This document shows positions 10,471 through 11,846 of a stretch of DNA of 11,846 nt, piece by piece. The notes beneath the pieces are model-generated. The model ran no database searches. It saw only the letters and a list, made by a program, of their open reading frames with translations, and was not told the DNA's origin. The DNA comes from Bacteroidota bacterium. Lineage in GTDB: Bacteria; Bacteroidota; Bacteroidia; Flavobacteriales; Weeksellaceae. Within the stretch, counting starts at the first letter, position 1; every line of letters begins with the position of its first letter. The position numbers were made by a program, and so were the translations under genes. Location of the stretch: contig JAEWHB010000153.1 of NCBI GenBank assembly GCA_023388015.1, positions 1 through 11,846 on the forward strand. Reading direction: 5' to 3'.

Positions 10471-11846
10471 TCAATAATACTCTTTTATATATTCATAAGC
10501 TCGCTGAAACAACATTTCATTTTTATGAAGTTTATATTTAAGCAGGGCTTTTCTTAAGGACTTCTGAACTTCCCGCTCTCCTGCCGCGGTAGTTTGCCAC
10601 CCGGGAAAACGCACCAACCGAACGATGTCATCAATATCTTTTACAATGCGTTCTACCACCGCCGGAGTTTCATCGGTTTTTAATTCCATAAACAACTCTG
10701 TTAATGCTGCTTTTGGGCTTTTCTCCCGGATGGACTCCTCTATTTCTTTTTCTGCCTGAAGGGTATCTTTGGCCAGCTTACATAACTCTTTTACAAATTC
10801 AATGGACGTAATCAATCCCTGTTCTGCTTTGGCCCGCAAATCTTCCAGGCGTTCGCTCAGTTTTCTGAATTTTGGATCTCCTCCGTGTTTCTGAAAGCGC
10901 TTGATTAAAATGTCTTCAATACGACGAGCTTCTGTAGGGTCCGGATTATTAAAAATATTTTCAATGACATCTGCATCCAAAACAAATTCATCCAGATTGT
11001 GGACTTCGCCTACCGAGATATGTTCGTGCATCAACCGGGTGGTTTCTGCTCCCAATGTCATCCATAACAATTTCCCCGTATGATCTGATGAGGGTTTAAC
11101 AGAAGCATACACCTGACTTAGCCAACGATAGTCTGCCTGATAAGGATCTAAGACCCGATCCGGAGACAGTGATTCCCAGACTTTCATCAATAATTTAAAA
11201 TCCTTTGCAAAAGCATCTTTTAATTCATCTGTTTTGATTACATCCTGTGCAGCCTCCAGTCCTTCGAATCCTTCCAGTGCACGATTTACACCCTCAAAAT
11301 GACTTAATGCATTTTCCATTAATTCCGGTAATTGATTCTTTAATTCATTTAAATTAGAAACGATAGACTGCATGGTTTTGTCATCAAATTGAAGTGCCTT
11401 TGCAGCATCATCAAAAATACCGAAATAGTCCACTATCCGTCCGAAATGCTTATTCGGATATAAACGGTTGGTTCTGCAAATGGCTTGCAAAAGAGTCACA
11501 TCCTTTATGGATTTATCCAAATACAAAGTTTGCAAAATGGGTGCGTCAAAACCTGTCAAAAGTTTAGCGGTTACGATAATAAATTTTAAAGGAGAACTGG
11601 CATCATTGAAGGTATCTACAATTTTTTCCTGCGCAGATTTATCCACAGCCCATTTATCTTTAAAATCCTTTGGATCATTGGCAGTGGTAGAAATCACCAC
11701 TTTACTCGCTTCTTCGGGAAAGTGTTTATCTAACTCCTCTTTATACTGGACACAGGCATAGCGGTCCGGCGTCACTATCATGGCTTTGAAACCATGTGGC
11801 TCTACCTTTTCTCTGAAATGTTTGGCAATATCTTCTACTATTTTAG
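10471..11846 (-). CDS. hsdR: Type I restriction enzyme R subunit, C-terminal part (5' end off window)
   Basis: HsdR is the ATP-driven translocase and nuclease subunit of type I restriction-modification complexes; it works with HsdM and HsdS. The visible 457 residues continue to the window edge without an internal start being needed: the frame before the ATG at 11781 reads KIVEDIAKHFREKVEPHGFK. The second RecA-like helicase domain is present with MIVTPDRYACVQYKEEL, motif V LLTGFDAPILQTLYLDK and motif VI LLQAICRTNRLYPN, then FGRIVDYFGIF. The long helical C-terminal region (about 300 residues) binds the methylase core in known complexes. The nuclease domain and Walker A would lie beyond the right edge. 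No hsdM or hsdS follows downstream, so those genes, if present, are upstream. It appears intact as far as visible. Confidence 0.93.
   Translation of the reverse strand, partial: KIVEDIAKHFREKVEPHGFKAMIVTPDRYACVQYKEELDKHFPEEASKVVISTTANDPKDFKDKWAVDKSAQEKIVDTFNDASSPLKFIIVTAKLLTGFDAPILQTLYLDKSIKDVTLLQAICRTNRLYPNKHFGRIVDYFGIFDDAAKALQFDDKTMQSIVSNLNELKNQLPELMENALSHFEGVNRALEGFEGLEAAQDVIKTDELKDAFAKDFKLLMKVWESLSPDRVLDPYQADYRWLSQVYASVKPSSDHTGKLLWMTLGAETTRLMHEHISVGEVHNLDEFVLDADVIENIFNNPDPTEARRIEDILIKRFQKHGGDPKFRKLSERLEDLRAKAEQGLITSIEFVKELCKLAKDTLQAEKEIEESIREKSPKAALTELFMELKTDETPAVVERIVKDIDDIVRLVRFPGWQTTAAGEREVQKSLRKALLKYKLHKNEMLFQRAYEYIKEYY

Overview
The window looks like chromosomal DNA from a member of the Bacteroidota, most likely a flavobacterium or close relative. 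It is AT-rich, has A-rich rather than Shine-Dalgarno-rich leaders, and several genes carry the TTTG / TAnnTTTG promoter typical of that phylum. The proteins also read like flavobacterial orthologues. No single gene fixes the genus.

Layout from left to right. Positions 1-406 (-) hold the N-terminal part of a flavin reductase-like protein. Positions 407-701 hold no convincing gene but contain a strongly structured repeat at 467-611 that resembles a flavobacterial intergenic RNA or repeat family. On the + strand follow a CsbD-like stress protein (702-893), a terminator, and aat, the leucyl/phenylalanyl-tRNA--protein transferase (995-1627). Everything after that is on the - strand: a possible 31-residue membrane peptide, tRNA-Gln(UUG), guaA, mtgA, purD, an S23/IVS four-helix-bundle gene, a dihaem cytochrome c, two overlapping genes for unknown membrane proteins, purH, purN, a 486-base gap, and the C-terminal half of a type I restriction enzyme, hsdR, running off the right edge.

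The shared theme is purine synthesis. PurN and PurD act early in the pathway, PurH makes IMP and GuaA converts XMP to GMP. purN-purH form one unit ending in a strong terminator at 7708-7745. The cytochrome, S23, purD and mtgA genes could be co-transcribed. mtgA polymerises peptidoglycan glycan strands and is probably only a neighbour.

The most striking structure is in the spacers. The S23 gene is bracketed by inverted arrays of a 7-base unit (GAGTTAT on one side, ATAACTC on the other), forming a roughly 470-bp element that resembles the intervening sequences of some bacterial 23S rRNAs. It sits directly upstream of purD: the only usable purD start lies at the element's edge, and residues 2-22 of PurD are translated repeat. 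Other spacers carry different arrays that also have a 7-base period (4295-4315, 7760-7787, 9366-9393, and two-unit traces at 6603-6616 and 9994-10007). This suggests one process seeding heptamer repeats across the chromosome. The hsdR end, with a 32-bp degenerate repeat and an apparent gene remnant beside it, looks like the start of an accessory region.
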